From Parasegetibacter sp. NRK P23 (GTDB lineage Bacteria; Bacteroidota; Bacteroidia; Chitinophagales; Chitinophagaceae): a stretch of DNA of 64,000 bases. The DNA lies in assembly GCF_023721715.1 (NCBI RefSeq), contig NZ_JAMDLG010000001.1, forward strand, positions 2,395,784 through 2,459,783. Direction: 5' to 3'. Below, one piece after another: positions 15,641-25,186 of this stretch. The translations under genes were made by a program, and so were the position numbers. The notes under the pieces were generated by a model, which saw nothing but the letters and a program-made list of their open reading frames with translations, was not told the DNA's origin and ran no database searches. Within the stretch, counting starts at the first letter, position 1; every line of letters begins with the position of its first letter.

Positions 15641-16729
15641 TCAAATGGCTTCCAGCCCATACTTCCTGTACCAGGCCATCAGTAATCCGATCACTTCATC
15701 ATAACTACGGATACCGGAAGATTGTTCATTCGCACGGAGATAAGCATCATAGAAACTGTCTACCATCGGTTCAAGTACGGAGCGGTGCTCGTCGAGGAAC
15801 TTCTTGTAAGCGGCCCTGTCTTTTTTCACCTGTGGATGCGCGTTTTCAAGAAATCCTTTGGCCAGCGTACTGTCCCTTCTTCTTAATTCACGCATGCCAT
15901 AAAAGAACATATCGTAATAGATCGAATACCGGAAGATAGCGCTGGGCGATGATTTACAGGAAAGATATCCCACGAAATTCGCTTCCGCCTCACTGGAAAT
16001 ACCGATCTGGTGCGCGATTTCATGGCAGGCTACGGCAGGTTGATAAAACCATGGAATGGTACGGTTAAGGTGTGCTTCATTCGTGAAAGGATTCAAATAG
16101 CCTGAAAAGCCGGTATAGTTTCCCACCCTTCCAAACAGGGATCTTTTCAGCGACATGTTACTGAACGAAAGTTCGGGAATAGTCTTAGAGAGGGCATCAT
16201 ACGCTTTCTGCACTTCGGCTCGCATAAAACGCATCTTTTTCAGCGAATCGCGGTGCGCTTCGTTCACCAATGCGGCTTCCGCAGTAAGTTTGGAGGAGAT
16301 TATTTCCATCACCGTAACCAGTTCCGCAGTTTCATACGCGTGCACATCCAGCTTTAATACGTCGCGCACACCTAACCTCGAATAGTTCAATCCCCACAAA
16401 GTATAAAAACAGATATAGATAGTTAAAGCGAAGCCCCCAGCCTGTTTCAGCACAAGTATCCCCCATTTTTCAGGCAGTTGCCTTTTCAGCATTCTTTTGA
16501 TCCAGCGCACCAGCCACCATATAACGGTGAGGGGTAACAGCACATACAACGCATCACCCAGGCTGAAAGGAAGCCAGCCGAATAAAGTGCGGAGCAGTCT
16601 TGCAAGGGGAGGGTAAACCCCATTGGAATAATACCGTTCCACCGAAGGATGGTGTACGGAGAACCATTTGATACCGATAACCAGCACGATTGCCACGATC
16701 CATTTCCAGGGGAACTTTCCTTGCTTCAT
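15641..16729 (-). CDS. DUF3810 putative membrane metalloprotease
   Basis: A 362-residue protein with two or three N-terminal membrane segments (about 10-30, 55-80, 95-120) and a C-terminal domain carrying HEIAHQIG (HExxH-type zinc motif) with SEAEANFVGY downstream supplying a likely third ligand. This is the DUF3810 pattern, widespread in Bacteroidota. Peptidase activity is inferred from the motif. A TTG start at 16747 would add six residues; the ATG at 16729 is preferred. Confidence 0.85.
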   Translation of the reverse strand: MKQGKFPWKWIVAIVLVIGIKWFSVHHPSVERYYSNGVYPPLARLLRTLFGWLPFSLGDALYVLLPLTVIWWLVRWIKRMLKRQLPEKWGILVLKQAGGFALTIYICFYTLWGLNYSRLGVRDVLKLDVHAYETAELVTVMEIISSKLTAEAALVNEAHRDSLKKMRFMRAEVQKAYDALSKTIPELSFSNMSLKRSLFGRVGNYTGFSGYLNPFTNEAHLNRTIPWFYQPAVACHEIAHQIGISSEAEANFVGYLSCKSSPSAIFRYSIYYDMFFYGMRELRRRDSTLAKGFLENAHPQVKKDRAAYKKFLDEHRSVLEPMVDSFYDAYLRANEQSSGIRSYDEVIGLLMAWYRKYGLEAI

Positions 16730-16830
16730 ACCTTTCTGTTCAACCAAGTTGCAACAAACTTACAACGCCTTCTGTTGGGAAAACCCGTATTTTTAAAAAA
16801 CTACCTAACATCACAAAGAAATAATGCCGT

Positions 16831-18459
16831 ATGGACATCACTTTTAACCAACAGGAAGACACCATGAAACAGGCTTTGGCGAAACTGCGCCGGCACCTCG
16901 ATGAAGTTAGTCTGGGTGGCGGCAAAAAAGCCATTGCCAAACAAAAAGAGCGCGGTAAACTAACGGCCCGTGAACGCATCGCCTATTTGTGTGATAAAAC
17001 CGCTCCCATAATAGAGATCGGACAACTTGCTGGCTTTGGCATGTACGAAGCGGAAGGCGGTTGCCCTGCGGGCGGCACCGTGGCCGTAATGGCGTATGTA
17101 AGCGGACGCCAGTGCCTCGTGGTCGCGAACGACCAGACGGTGAAAGCCGGAGCCTGGTTCCCGATCACAGGAAAGAAAAACCTGCGTTTACAGGAGATCG
17201 CCATGGAAAACCACCTCCCCGTTATTTACCTGGTAGACAGTGCCGGTGTTTACCTCCCGATGCAGGATGAGATTTTCCCCGATAAAGAACATTTCGGAAG
17301 GATATTCCGCAACAACGCGAAAATGAGTGCGATGGGCATCACACAGATTGCCGCCGTAATGGGCGCCTGCGTGGCTGGTGGTGCATACCTTCCCATCATG
17401 AGCGATGAAACACTGATGGTGACCGGGAAAGGGTCTATTTTCCTTGCCGGCCCCTACCTCGTAAAAGCCGCCATAGGAGAAGAGGTGGACGCGGAAACAT
17501 TGGGTGGCGCTGACACACATACATCCATTTCAGGCATCGCCGATTATAAATTCGATACTGAAGAAGCGTGTCTGGACCAGGTTAAGCGCATCATGGATAA
17601 GATCGGTGCACCGGCCAAAGCTTCTTTTGATAGAATTATACCCGTTGCGCCGGGGAAAAACCCCGAAGAATTGTACGGTGTTTTCCCTTCAGACGGAAGC
17701 AAGCCCTACGATATGATGGAAGTGATTGAAAGAATTGTGGATGGAGGAAGTTTTGATGCGTTCAAATCAGATTATGGTCAGACCATTCTCTGCGGATACG
17801 CCCGAATTGATGGATGGGCAGTAGGCATCGTGGCCAACCAAAGAAAGATCGTGAAGAGTAAGAAAGGTGAAATGCAGATGGGTGGCGTGATCTATAACGA
17901 CAGCGCCGATAAGGCAGCCAGGTTTATTCAGAATTGTAACCAGAAGACCATCCCACTTGTTTTCCTCCAGGATGTCACCGGTTTTATGGTAGGTTCCAGG
18001 AGCGAACACGCGGGCATCATCAAAGACGGCGCCAAACTGGTGAACGCAGTGGCCAATTCTGTAGTGCCCAAAATCACGATCATCATCGGGAACTCTTACG
18101 GTGCCGGCAATTACGCCATGTGCGGCAAGGCATACGATCCGCGCTTCATCTACGCATGGCCCTCCGCGAAGATCGCGGTGATGGGTGGTGAACAGGCCGC
18201 TAAGACATTGTTGCAGATTCAGGTCTCGGCGATGAAAGCCCAGGACAAAACGGTGGCCCCCGAGGAAGAAAAGGAACTGCTTGATAAGATCAAAGCAAAA
18301 TATGAAATCCAGACCTCTCCATATTATGCTGCCGCAAGGCTTTGGGTGGATGCGATCATTGACCCGATGGATACCCGGAAAGTCATTTCTGAGGGATTAT
18401 CCGCAGCCAGTCATAACCCGGAAATCGCCCCATTTAAAACGGGCGTATTCCAGGTTTAA
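16831..18459 (+). CDS. Acyl-CoA carboxylase, carboxyltransferase (beta) subunit
   Basis: Biotin-dependent carboxyltransferase of 542 residues, of the propionyl-/methylcrotonyl-CoA carboxylase type. It has the two crotonase-like lobes: N-lobe with KLTARERI and AGGAYLPIMSDE (about residue 190), C-lobe with GNSYGAGNYAMCGKAYDPRF and AVMGGEQAA (about residues 410-455). The pattern resembles methylcrotonyl-CoA carboxylase beta chains, but substrate cannot be fixed from sequence. No biotin carboxylase or biotin carrier subunit lies in the window, so the partner must be encoded elsewhere. Confidence 0.92.
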   Translation: MDITFNQQEDTMKQALAKLRRHLDEVSLGGGKKAIAKQKERGKLTARERIAYLCDKTAPIIEIGQLAGFGMYEAEGGCPAGGTVAVMAYVSGRQCLVVANDQTVKAGAWFPITGKKNLRLQEIAMENHLPVIYLVDSAGVYLPMQDEIFPDKEHFGRIFRNNAKMSAMGITQIAAVMGACVAGGAYLPIMSDETLMVTGKGSIFLAGPYLVKAAIGEEVDAETLGGADTHTSISGIADYKFDTEEACLDQVKRIMDKIGAPAKASFDRIIPVAPGKNPEELYGVFPSDGSKPYDMMEVIERIVDGGSFDAFKSDYGQTILCGYARIDGWAVGIVANQRKIVKSKKGEMQMGGVIYNDSADKAARFIQNCNQKTIPLVFLQDVTGFMVGSRSEHAGIIKDGAKLVNAVANSVVPKITIIIGNSYGAGNYAMCGKAYDPRFIYAWPSAKIAVMGGEQAAKTLLQIQVSAMKAQDKTVAPEEEKELLDKIKAKYEIQTSPYYAAARLWVDAIIDPMDTRKVISEGLSAASHNPEIAPFKTGVFQV

Positions 18460-18551
18460 AAATTAAAATAGCCTTTTTATTCTACTGGGAATCAATACTA
18501 TATTTTCCTTGTTTATGATAAAATAAAACAACGCTTGTTTACTTCAATCCT

Positions 18552-18559
18552 TAGTTTTG
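18552..18559 (+). promoter_or_regulatory. -7 promoter element for rnhA
   Basis: TAGTTTTG fits TAnnTTTG and lies 22 bases before the rnhA ATG. No clear -33 box at the expected distance. Confidence 0.45.
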
Positions 18560-18581
18560 CCGCTCAAACGGATGTTAAAAA

Positions 18582-19049
18582 ATGACCACCAACCAGATCA
18601 CGATATATACAGATGGTTCTTCACGGGGTAATCCCGGCCCCGGAGGATACGGCACTTTATTGATGTGGGGCGATAAAGTAAAAGAACTTTCTCAGGGTTT
18701 CCGGAAAACGACCAACAACCGCATGGAACTCTGGGCCGTAATCGCGGGCCTGGAGCAGTTGAAAAGAACCGATCTGCCCATAGTGATCTATTCCGATAGT
18801 CAGTATGTGGTGAACGCGATTGAGAAGGGCTGGCTGAATGGGTGGATCGCGAACAATTTTAAAGGGGGGAAGAAGAACCCGGATTTGTGGCGGAAGTATT
18901 ATGAATTGTCGCGCCCTTTCCGGATACGTTTTGTTTGGGTGAAAGGACATGCGGATAATCCTTACAACAACCGTTGTGATGAGTTGGCTACCCGAGCCGC
19001 TGATGGCAGGGATTTACTGGTAGATTATGGGTATGAAGCGGGGGGATAA
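18582..19049 (+). CDS. rnhA: Ribonuclease HI
   Basis: Degrades the RNA strand of RNA-DNA hybrids in replication and R-loop removal. The 155-residue protein has the catalytic Asp in ITIYTDGSSRGNPGPGG, the Glu in NNRMELWAVIAGLE, the Asp in IYSDSQYVVNAI, and the later VKGHADNPYNNRCDELA with its His and Asp. All four metal-binding acidic positions are present. Length and layout match the E. coli enzyme closely. Confidence 0.97.
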   Translation: MTTNQITIYTDGSSRGNPGPGGYGTLLMWGDKVKELSQGFRKTTNNRMELWAVIAGLEQLKRTDLPIVIYSDSQYVVNAIEKGWLNGWIANNFKGGKKNPDLWRKYYELSRPFRIRFVWVKGHADNPYNNRCDELATRAADGRDLLVDYGYEAGG

Positions 19050-19084
19050 CTTTTAATAAGCCATTTCATAGAAGCGGAAAGCAG

Positions 19085-19120
19085 GTCTCTCGCAACGGCG
19101 CGACGACGCCACGGGTAAGC
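19085..19120 (+). repeat. CTCGCAACGACGCC-type dispersed repeat
   Basis: CTCGCAACGGCGCGACGACGCCACGG belongs to the second motif of the dispersed family (compare 25339-25362, 46414-46441 and, inverted, 25518-25550). It lies between rnhA and the long hairpin at 19175-19229. Confidence 0.6.
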
Positions 19121-19174
19121 CCTTTGATAAACTGAGAAACACGTTGGGCATCAAATAAATGGGAAAATATTCCT

Positions 19175-19229
19175 AACTGATAAAGAAAATGGGTATCAAT
19201 TTTTTGATACCCCATTTTCTTTATCAGTT
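19175..19229. terminator. Long near-perfect hairpin between convergent genes
   Basis: Arms 19175-19199 and 19204-19229 are complementary over 25 base pairs with a single bulged G and a TTTT loop. The core GGGTATCAA/TTGATACCC is flanked by A-rich and T-rich arms (AAAGAAAAT / ATTTTCTTT), as in a bidirectional terminator serving rnhA and the DUF6580 gene. The stem is unusually long for that role. Confidence 0.7.
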
Positions 19230-19257
19230 GATATTCTAAACTTAATACATACTCCAC

Positions 19258-19827
19258 CTACCCTGCTGTTTCCACCTTATTCACTTCCTTCATCCCATTG
19301 ATGAAGAAATATCCACCAAACAACACCACGGAGAAAAACACGGTTGAAACCAGGCTTCCTTCATAAAAAGGAACCGCATCTGTATAACACATCACCAGCC
19401 CATCCCATGTTTTAGGACGATTCAAACCGGCGCCTTCCAGCCATACGAAAAAGTTCGAGGCCAGGAAGAACAAGGTCGGGCCAACAATGGTGGTTGCCAT
19501 TATTTTGAAAACTTTCAGGTCGCGGAGCAGGAAACCGATAAGGGTAAGTCCGGCGAACAGCACATAGTTGGTAAATTGTCCTTCATAAAAACCTTGCATG
19601 GACAGCCATCCCTGGGTATAAGCCAATTCGTAAAGCAAATCGGAAATAAACATGGAAAGCAGTGGAAGCGCAAAGGCGAACTTTCTGTCTTTAATAACGG
19701 CACCACCAAAAAGCGCCATCGCGATCTGCGGGGCAAAACCAAGCGGACGTTCGGGTACAAGCCGGTAAAGGGCCGCCAGCACTACCATCACAACAAAAAT
19801 AACTATGGTGGATCTGTTCAGTTTCAT
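19258..19827 (-). CDS. DUF6580 putative membrane transport protein
   Basis: A 189-residue integral membrane protein with about five hydrophobic segments. The N-terminus (STIVIFVVMVVLAALYRLVP) and the segment FAPQIAMALFGGAVIKDRK match DUF6580, a Bacteroidota family related to ECF-type substrate-binding membrane subunits. The substrate is unknown; in that superfamily vitamins or metal-related compounds are usual. No energising ATPase lies nearby. Confidence 0.8.
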   Translation of the reverse strand: MKLNRSTIVIFVVMVVLAALYRLVPERPLGFAPQIAMALFGGAVIKDRKFAFALPLLSMFISDLLYELAYTQGWLSMQGFYEGQFTNYVLFAGLTLIGFLLRDLKVFKIMATTIVGPTLFFLASNFFVWLEGAGLNRPKTWDGLVMCYTDAVPFYEGSLVSTVFFSVVLFGGYFFINGMKEVNKVETAG

Positions 19828-19889
19828 GCTTCTGTTTTAACGTTCTGATGCAAAAGTAACCAATATTCTTTTCCTTATTCCACGTTTTT

Positions 19890-21122
19890 TCACCGTGGAA
19901 CACCGGCGATAAACACGGTAGCCTGGGCCGTACCTACCAGTTCATACGGAGTATCAGCCATCACGAATGCAGCGCTGCCGGTTGTCAAAGGCAGTACCGT
20001 GTCACCGCTTACCAGTTCCACCTGTCCTTTCTGAACAAACACGACTTCCGCCGAATAACTTTTCTGCGACCATTTCCCACCGGTGGACAATTCCACCGCA
20101 TTCATCGAAAAATCAGGTACCGGGCACGGGTATTCGATGGAGCCGTCTTCTCCTGCTGTAGGTTGCATCACTGCGGGCGTTACTTCTTCGAAAGAAGTAT
20201 GCCTGATAAGTTCGGCCACATCAATATGCTTTGGGGTTAACCCGCCACGCAGCACATTGTCTGAATTGGCCATCAGCTCCATGTTCTGCCCTTCAAGATA
20301 AGCGTGTGGAATTCCAGCCCCCTGAAAAATAGCCTCTCCTTCCTTCAGGTGCACCAGGTTAAAAAAGTAAATAGAGAATATGCCACGGTCCAGCTTTTCG
20401 GTTTTTCCGCCGCTGTATTGTTCGATGGCGCGCGCTGCCCAGAAAGCGGGATCGGCTTTGGAGAGCAGGTTGTCTTTATACAGCGGCAACACCTGTTCGG
20501 CCAGAGGTGCCAGCATCTTGTCCACTTCTTCCTGCGAGGCATTCATCACGGTTTCGTACAGCCCTTTTATTCCTTTTTCTTCGAGTACGGGGATCAGGGC
20601 ATGCCAGGCGGCCTGCTGTTCCAGTGCATGGCGGATGGCTTCTTTTTTCCGGAAACCATGGAGCAGCCAGAAATCGCTGAGGGCCACCATTACCTCTGGT
20701 TTGTGGTTATCGTCCTTATAATTACGGGAAGGGTCACCCGCTGGCATTCCCGCCGCCTCTTCCCTGGCGAATCCTTTGATGGCTTCTTCGCGCGTGGGAT
20801 GCACCTGTATCGACAGCATTTCTTTTACATCCAGCACCTTAAACAGAAAGGGTAATCTGCCGAAGGCGCGGGCGGTTGATTCACCGAGTGCATCCACCGT
20901 ATTTTCACGGATGAAGGTGTTCAATCCGAGTTGTACGCCATTTTCTGTTTCAATCAAAGACGGTACCTGGTCGTGTGCACCCATCCAGTATTCGGCGAAC
21001 GGTTGCTGATCGGTGTTTTTCTCCCCCAACAGTTCGGGGATAAAACGGTTGCCACCCCAGGCGTAGTGTTGTACCTTCCCATGCAGGGGAAATATCCTTT
21101 TCGTAGTTGTCATAGTTTTCAT
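19890..21122 (-). CDS. manA: Mannose-6-phosphate isomerase, class I
   Basis: Interconverts mannose 6-phosphate and fructose 6-phosphate. The 410-residue zinc enzyme has the QVHPTREEA motif (metal ligands Gln and His) near residue 108, a DNHKPEVMVAL motif (Glu ligand) near 140, and GIPHAYLEGQNMELMANSDNVLRGGLTPKH-type segments near 285. A cupin-like C-terminal domain follows. Initiation may be at MKTM or at the second Met (MTTTKRIF); both leave the catalytic domain intact. It is divergent from yraN. Confidence 0.95.
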   Translation of the reverse strand: MKTMTTTKRIFPLHGKVQHYAWGGNRFIPELLGEKNTDQQPFAEYWMGAHDQVPSLIETENGVQLGLNTFIRENTVDALGESTARAFGRLPFLFKVLDVKEMLSIQVHPTREEAIKGFAREEAAGMPAGDPSRNYKDDNHKPEVMVALSDFWLLHGFRKKEAIRHALEQQAAWHALIPVLEEKGIKGLYETVMNASQEEVDKMLAPLAEQVLPLYKDNLLSKADPAFWAARAIEQYSGGKTEKLDRGIFSIYFFNLVHLKEGEAIFQGAGIPHAYLEGQNMELMANSDNVLRGGLTPKHIDVAELIRHTSFEEVTPAVMQPTAGEDGSIEYPCPVPDFSMNAVELSTGGKWSQKSYSAEVVFVQKGQVELVSGDTVLPLTTGSAAFVMADTPYELVGTAQATVFIAGVPR

Positions 21123-21150
21123 CTAATGGTTACAAATATAAAGGTATCGC

Positions 21151-21498
21151 ATGGGCATCCAACAAATCAGGGGGAATTTAGGCGAATTCGCGGGCGCATG
21201 GTGGCTCAGCCGGAATGGGTTCCGCATCCTGCAACGCAACTGGCGCACAGGCAGAAAAGAGATTGATATTATCGCTGAAAAGAACGGCACCTTACACATC
21301 ATTGAAGTGAAAACCCGTTTCAGCGACGCATTCGGATGGCCCGAAGCGGCTGTATCATGGAAAAAGATCGGTATGCTGGAAGATGCGGCCAGACAATACA
21401 TGGCCCTCCATCCCTATTGGAAAAACATTCAGTTCAGTGTACTCTCCCTCATGGTGGAACACCATATGGCCAGGTTTGCGTTTTTTGAGGATATTTGA
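21151..21498 (+). CDS. YraN family (UPF0102) putative endonuclease
   Basis: A 115-residue protein of the YraN/UPF0102 family, with a restriction-endonuclease-like fold. Markers are GEFAGAWWLSRNGFRILQRNWR, RKEIDIIAEKNGTLHIIEVKTR (the D and E-x-K residues) and VSWKKIGMLEDAARQY. Its biological role is not settled; a link to DNA recombination has been proposed for relatives. It sits four bases before xerD, so the two are likely co-transcribed. Confidence 0.92.
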   Translation: MGIQQIRGNLGEFAGAWWLSRNGFRILQRNWRTGRKEIDIIAEKNGTLHIIEVKTRFSDAFGWPEAAVSWKKIGMLEDAARQYMALHPYWKNIQFSVLSLMVEHHMARFAFFEDI

Positions 21499-21501
21499 GC
21501 C

Positions 21502-22404
21502 ATGTGGAAAGCGTACCGCAAAGGATTCAAAGCATACCTTCAGTTGGAAAAATCACTGGCTGATACTTCCGTGGAAGCCTACGGCTACGACCTGGACAAG
21601 CTTATTCAGTACCTCGAAGCGGAAGCCCCCGGCACTTCTCCTTCAGATATTACACTGGCGCAACTCGAAACATTCATCGGCCAGATCGCAGCGCTGGGTA
21701 TGACGGCCCGTTCGCAGGCCCGGATTATCTCGGGCATAAAGGCGTTCTTCCGGTATTGCCAGCAGGAACAACTTATTTCCAGTAATCCGGCTTTGTTACT
21801 CGAAGCGCCACGTTTACAACGCGCCCTTCCTGATGTATTAAGTGTAACAGACATCCAGGCGCTCATTGATGCCATAGACCTCAGCAAACCGGAAGGCACA
21901 CGTAACAAGGCTATGCTGGAAACACTCTACAGTTGCGGACTGCGCGTTTCAGAATTGGTAAACCTGAGAATATCCTGCATTTTCCCCGACCTCGAATTCA
22001 TCCGTGTAACGGGCAAAGGCGATAAAGAAAGGCTGGTCCCCATCGGATCAGAAGCGTTGAAATACATCGCCATTTATATGGATACGGTAAGAAGGTTGCA
22101 ACCCGTTCAACCAGGAGAAGAAGACATACTTTTCCTGAACAGACGGGGGAAACGCCTCACAAGGGTTATGATCTTCCTTATTTTGAAGGACCTGGCAAGG
22201 ACCGCGGGCATTGAGAAAAGCATTTCTCCCCACACCTTCCGCCACTCCTTTGCGACGCACCTCGTGGAAGGCGGCGCCGACCTGCGTGCGGTCCAGGAAA
22301 TGCTGGGTCACGAAAGTATTACCACCACCGAAATTTATACGCACCTTAACCGGGAATACCTGCGCGAAACCTTACAACGCTTTCATCCCGCGTACAACAA
22401 GTGA
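21502..22404 (+). CDS. xerD: Tyrosine recombinase XerD
   Basis: Site-specific recombinase that resolves chromosome dimers at dif with XerC. The 300-residue protein has the N-terminal SAM-like DNA-binding domain and the C-terminal catalytic domain with Arg (YSCGLRVSELVNLR), Lys (GKGDKERLVPIG), the HTFRHSFATHLVEGGADLRAVQ box with His and Arg, GHESITTTEIYTH, and the nucleophilic Tyr within IYTHLNR. The length is typical of XerC/D. Its stop adjoins the convergent histidine kinase stop. Assignment to XerD rather than XerC is by overall resemblance and is less sure. Confidence 0.9.
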   Translation: MWKAYRKGFKAYLQLEKSLADTSVEAYGYDLDKLIQYLEAEAPGTSPSDITLAQLETFIGQIAALGMTARSQARIISGIKAFFRYCQQEQLISSNPALLLEAPRLQRALPDVLSVTDIQALIDAIDLSKPEGTRNKAMLETLYSCGLRVSELVNLRISCIFPDLEFIRVTGKGDKERLVPIGSEALKYIAIYMDTVRRLQPVQPGEEDILFLNRRGKRLTRVMIFLILKDLARTAGIEKSISPHTFRHSFATHLVEGGADLRAVQEMLGHESITTTEIYTHLNREYLRETLQRFHPAYNK

Positions 22405-24189
22405 TCAGGCGCTCCCGTTCAAGGGCAGGCTCACGGATACCACCGTGCCTTTTCCCGGCGCGGAATCGAACTCAATATGTCCTTTCAATACTGCGATGCG
22501 GTTCATCATATTCTTTAACCCGATTCCCGCGAATGCTTCCACATCCTTCACATCGAAACCTTTCCCGTTGTCTTCAATGGTGATGGATATTTCGGTTTCC
22601 TCTTTGTGCATCTGGATATCCAGTGTATCCGCGCCGGAATGTTTGATCACGTTGTTTACCGACTCCTGGATCACCCGGTACAGCACGGTTTCAATGTGCG
22701 GATCAAGCCGTTCCTGCAGCCCGAATGTATCTACTCTTATTTTAAGGCGTGAAGATTGAATCTTATCGATAAAATCCCTTACTGCACTCACCAGTCCTGA
22801 TTTCAGCAATATATTCGGCATCATCTGGTGGGAGATGGAACGTATTTCCCGGCAGCTTTCATCGGTAATGGCTATGGTTTTATCGAGCAATGATTTATCC
22901 TCAGGTTTGGCGATCTCTTCCACGCGGTGCGCAAATTCCGAGAGGTTCATTTTCACAGCGGAGAACAATTGTCCCAACCCATCGTGCAGGTCTCCGGCGA
23001 TGCGGCGCCGCTCCTGTTCTTCCGCTTCAATCACGGCTTTGGCAGCGATATCCTGCTGCTCCATAACGGCGGCCTGTAAGCGCGTTTCCTGTTTTAATTT
23101 GTAACGGTTATAAAAGAGTAATCCCAGTGCTATCGCGGCCAGGAAAGCAATAGCGATGATGCCGATGGTGGTATTTCTTTTCCCGATGGTCAATTGCTGG
23201 ATGGTATTCTGCTTGTTCAGCAATGTGATCTGCTGTTCTTTCTTTTCCGTTTCAAACCTGGTTTGCATTTCCGCAAGCTGGCGCGATCTTTCCACATTCA
23301 GGAAACTATCCTGTACGGCTTTGTACCGTTTATGCAAACTGTACGCTTTGGCAAAATCCCCGGCTGCGGCATAATCCTCCGAGAGGTTCGCATAGGCTTC
23401 CGTGATGATGGTGGCCATACTGTTTTTTTCACCTACGGCCAGCGATTGCTCATGAAGTGCCACGGCTTGTTTGTGCTGTTTCAGCAACCGGTGCACGTTC
23501 CCCATATTAATATAGTTCGCGGCCACGAAAAACTGGTCGCCAATCTTTTCTGAAAGTTGTGCTGAACGGCCGTAGTATTCCAGGGCTTTTGCATAATCTC
23601 CCTGCGTTTTATACAACACGCCCATATTGTTCAGCGTAAGTGCCACGCGGTCGTCAAGGTTTTTGCGCTCGTAAATACCCAATGCCTGCCGGTATGCTTT
23701 CAACGCGGTATCATAACGTTGTTGTTGCTCCAGTATCATGGCCCTGTTGTTGGCGCAATCGGCCAGGATCAGGGAATCTCTGATTTTTTCAGCAAGTATT
23801 TCGGCTTCCTGGTAATGCCGGAGTGCGGCCTCAAAGTCTTTCTGAGATTCGTATAACGTTCCGATATTTTTGATGGCTTTCGCCCTTGCCGTATCGTTGC
23901 CCAGTGTTTCCGCCAGTTTCACGGACCGTTGGTAATACCCAAGCGCCTTTACCGCATCACCTTTTTGAGAGCAGGCATTGCCGAGGTTATTACAAAGAAT
24001 GGTTTGCGCTGGCAGGTCTTTTTCTTTCTCGGCGGTTTTCAAACGTCCCTCAAATACGGTTACCGCTTCCCTGTAGTTTCCTGCGTTGTACAGGTTAATA
24101 CCATGCTGCAACACACTGTCCTTTTGCTGGGCGCGTACCATACCCGGCGCAAGCAAAGTAAAAAGGAGCAAAAAAAAGCATATCCTCAT
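22405..24189 (-). CDS. TPR-containing sensor histidine kinase (HisKA_3 type)
   Basis: A 594-residue kinase. A signal peptide (RICFFLLLFTLLAPGMVRAQ) is followed by about six tetratricopeptide repeats (residues ~25-290), a coiled coil, a transmembrane helix (GIIAIAFLAAIALGLLFYNRY) near 335, then the HisKA_3 box RRRIAGDLHDGLGQ with the phosphoacceptor His, and an HATPase domain (VIQESVNNVIKHSG, IEDNGKGFD, GIGLKNMMNRI, GKGTVVSVSLPL). Kinases of this class normally pair with LuxR/NarL-type response regulators; none is adjacent. I chose the ATG at 24189, which begins the signal peptide. Confidence 0.92.
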   Translation of the reverse strand: MRICFFLLLFTLLAPGMVRAQQKDSVLQHGINLYNAGNYREAVTVFEGRLKTAEKEKDLPAQTILCNNLGNACSQKGDAVKALGYYQRSVKLAETLGNDTARAKAIKNIGTLYESQKDFEAALRHYQEAEILAEKIRDSLILADCANNRAMILEQQQRYDTALKAYRQALGIYERKNLDDRVALTLNNMGVLYKTQGDYAKALEYYGRSAQLSEKIGDQFFVAANYINMGNVHRLLKQHKQAVALHEQSLAVGEKNSMATIITEAYANLSEDYAAAGDFAKAYSLHKRYKAVQDSFLNVERSRQLAEMQTRFETEKKEQQITLLNKQNTIQQLTIGKRNTTIGIIAIAFLAAIALGLLFYNRYKLKQETRLQAAVMEQQDIAAKAVIEAEEQERRRIAGDLHDGLGQLFSAVKMNLSEFAHRVEEIAKPEDKSLLDKTIAITDESCREIRSISHQMMPNILLKSGLVSAVRDFIDKIQSSRLKIRVDTFGLQERLDPHIETVLYRVIQESVNNVIKHSGADTLDIQMHKEETEISITIEDNGKGFDVKDVEAFAGIGLKNMMNRIAVLKGHIEFDSAPGKGTVVSVSLPLNGSA

Positions 24190-24270
24190 CCGCGATGGTT
24201 TATGGTCGGGCAGGGATAAAACTTCCCTGTTTGTAAATATAGAGAATGCCTGTAGCATATCTATAACTCC

Positions 24271-24278
24271 TATCTTTG
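24271..24278 (+). promoter_or_regulatory. -7 promoter element for the DUF2911 gene
   Basis: TATCTTTG fits TAnnTTTG exactly and would start the transcript near 24284, about 39 bases before the ATG at 24323. Confidence 0.6.
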
Positions 24279-24322
24279 AAAATTATTTCAAATTTGCAAT
24301 CCAATCAATAAAACTCTACGTG

Positions 24323-25162
24323 ATGAAAAAGATCATTTCTACGTTCGTTGCCGCGTGCATGGCTTACGGCGCTTTCGCCCAGGTAAACATGCCACAGCCC
24401 AGCACCACTCAAAACATTAAGCAGGCATTTGGTTTGGGCAGCATCGAACTTACTTATTCCCGTCCGAACGCAAAAGGAAGAACAGTATTCGGCAACCTGG
24501 TGCCCTGGGGTAAATTGTGGCGCACCGGCGCAAACAACGCCACCCGCGTGAAATTCACCGATGTGGTGGAAATTGGCGGCAAGCAGATTGATACCGGCAG
24601 CTACGCCATTTACACCATTCCCCAAAAGAACGAATGGGAGATTGTGCTCAACAAAGGCATCGGCAACTGGGGTGTTGATGGTTATAAAGAAGCCGAAGAT
24701 GTGGTTCGCCTGAAAGTGCCTTCCATGAAAACAGCTACCAAAAACGAGACCTTCACCATGCAGATCGCCAACGTGCAGAACGAAAGCTGCGAAATTCATA
24801 TCATGTGGGAGAACACCGCCGTGGCTATTCCCGTGAAAACAAAAGTGAAGGACCGCCTCAAAGCCCAGCTCGACAAAGCCATGGAAAGCGACCGCAAGCC
24901 CTACTTCCAGGCCGCCAACTTCTACTACGAGTGGGAAAAAGACCTGACCAAAGCGCTCAGCTATGCAAACGGGGCCATCGAATCCGCTGAAAAGGCCGGT
25001 CAGAAGCCTTTCTGGATGTACCTCCTGAAAGCTAAAATCCAAAAAGACGCCGGTGATAAAGCAGGCGCGAAAGCAAGCGCGAAAACCTGTGTGGAACTGG
25101 CAAAGGCTGCTAATAATGCTGATTATGTGAAAATGGGTACTGAGCTTGCGGCGAGTTTATAG
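24323..25162 (+). CDS. DUF2911 secreted protein
   Basis: A 279-residue exported protein. A signal peptide (MKKIISTFVAACMAYGAFAQ) precedes a DUF2911 domain (about residues 25-170), recognised by SIELTYSRPNAKGRTVFG, VPWGKLWRTGANNAT and SYAIYTIP. The C-terminal part (from ~180) is helical and TPR-like, with AANFYYEWEKDLTKALSYANGAIE. The role of DUF2911 is unknown. The frame is open further upstream, but the signal peptide and the promoter at 24271 fix the start. Confidence 0.88.
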   Translation: MKKIISTFVAACMAYGAFAQVNMPQPSTTQNIKQAFGLGSIELTYSRPNAKGRTVFGNLVPWGKLWRTGANNATRVKFTDVVEIGGKQIDTGSYAIYTIPQKNEWEIVLNKGIGNWGVDGYKEAEDVVRLKVPSMKTATKNETFTMQIANVQNESCEIHIMWENTAVAIPVKTKVKDRLKAQLDKAMESDRKPYFQAANFYYEWEKDLTKALSYANGAIESAEKAGQKPFWMYLLKAKIQKDAGDKAGAKASAKTCVELAKAANNADYVKMGTELAASL

Positions 25163-25186
25163 GCTTTTCTGATAATGATTTTGAAG

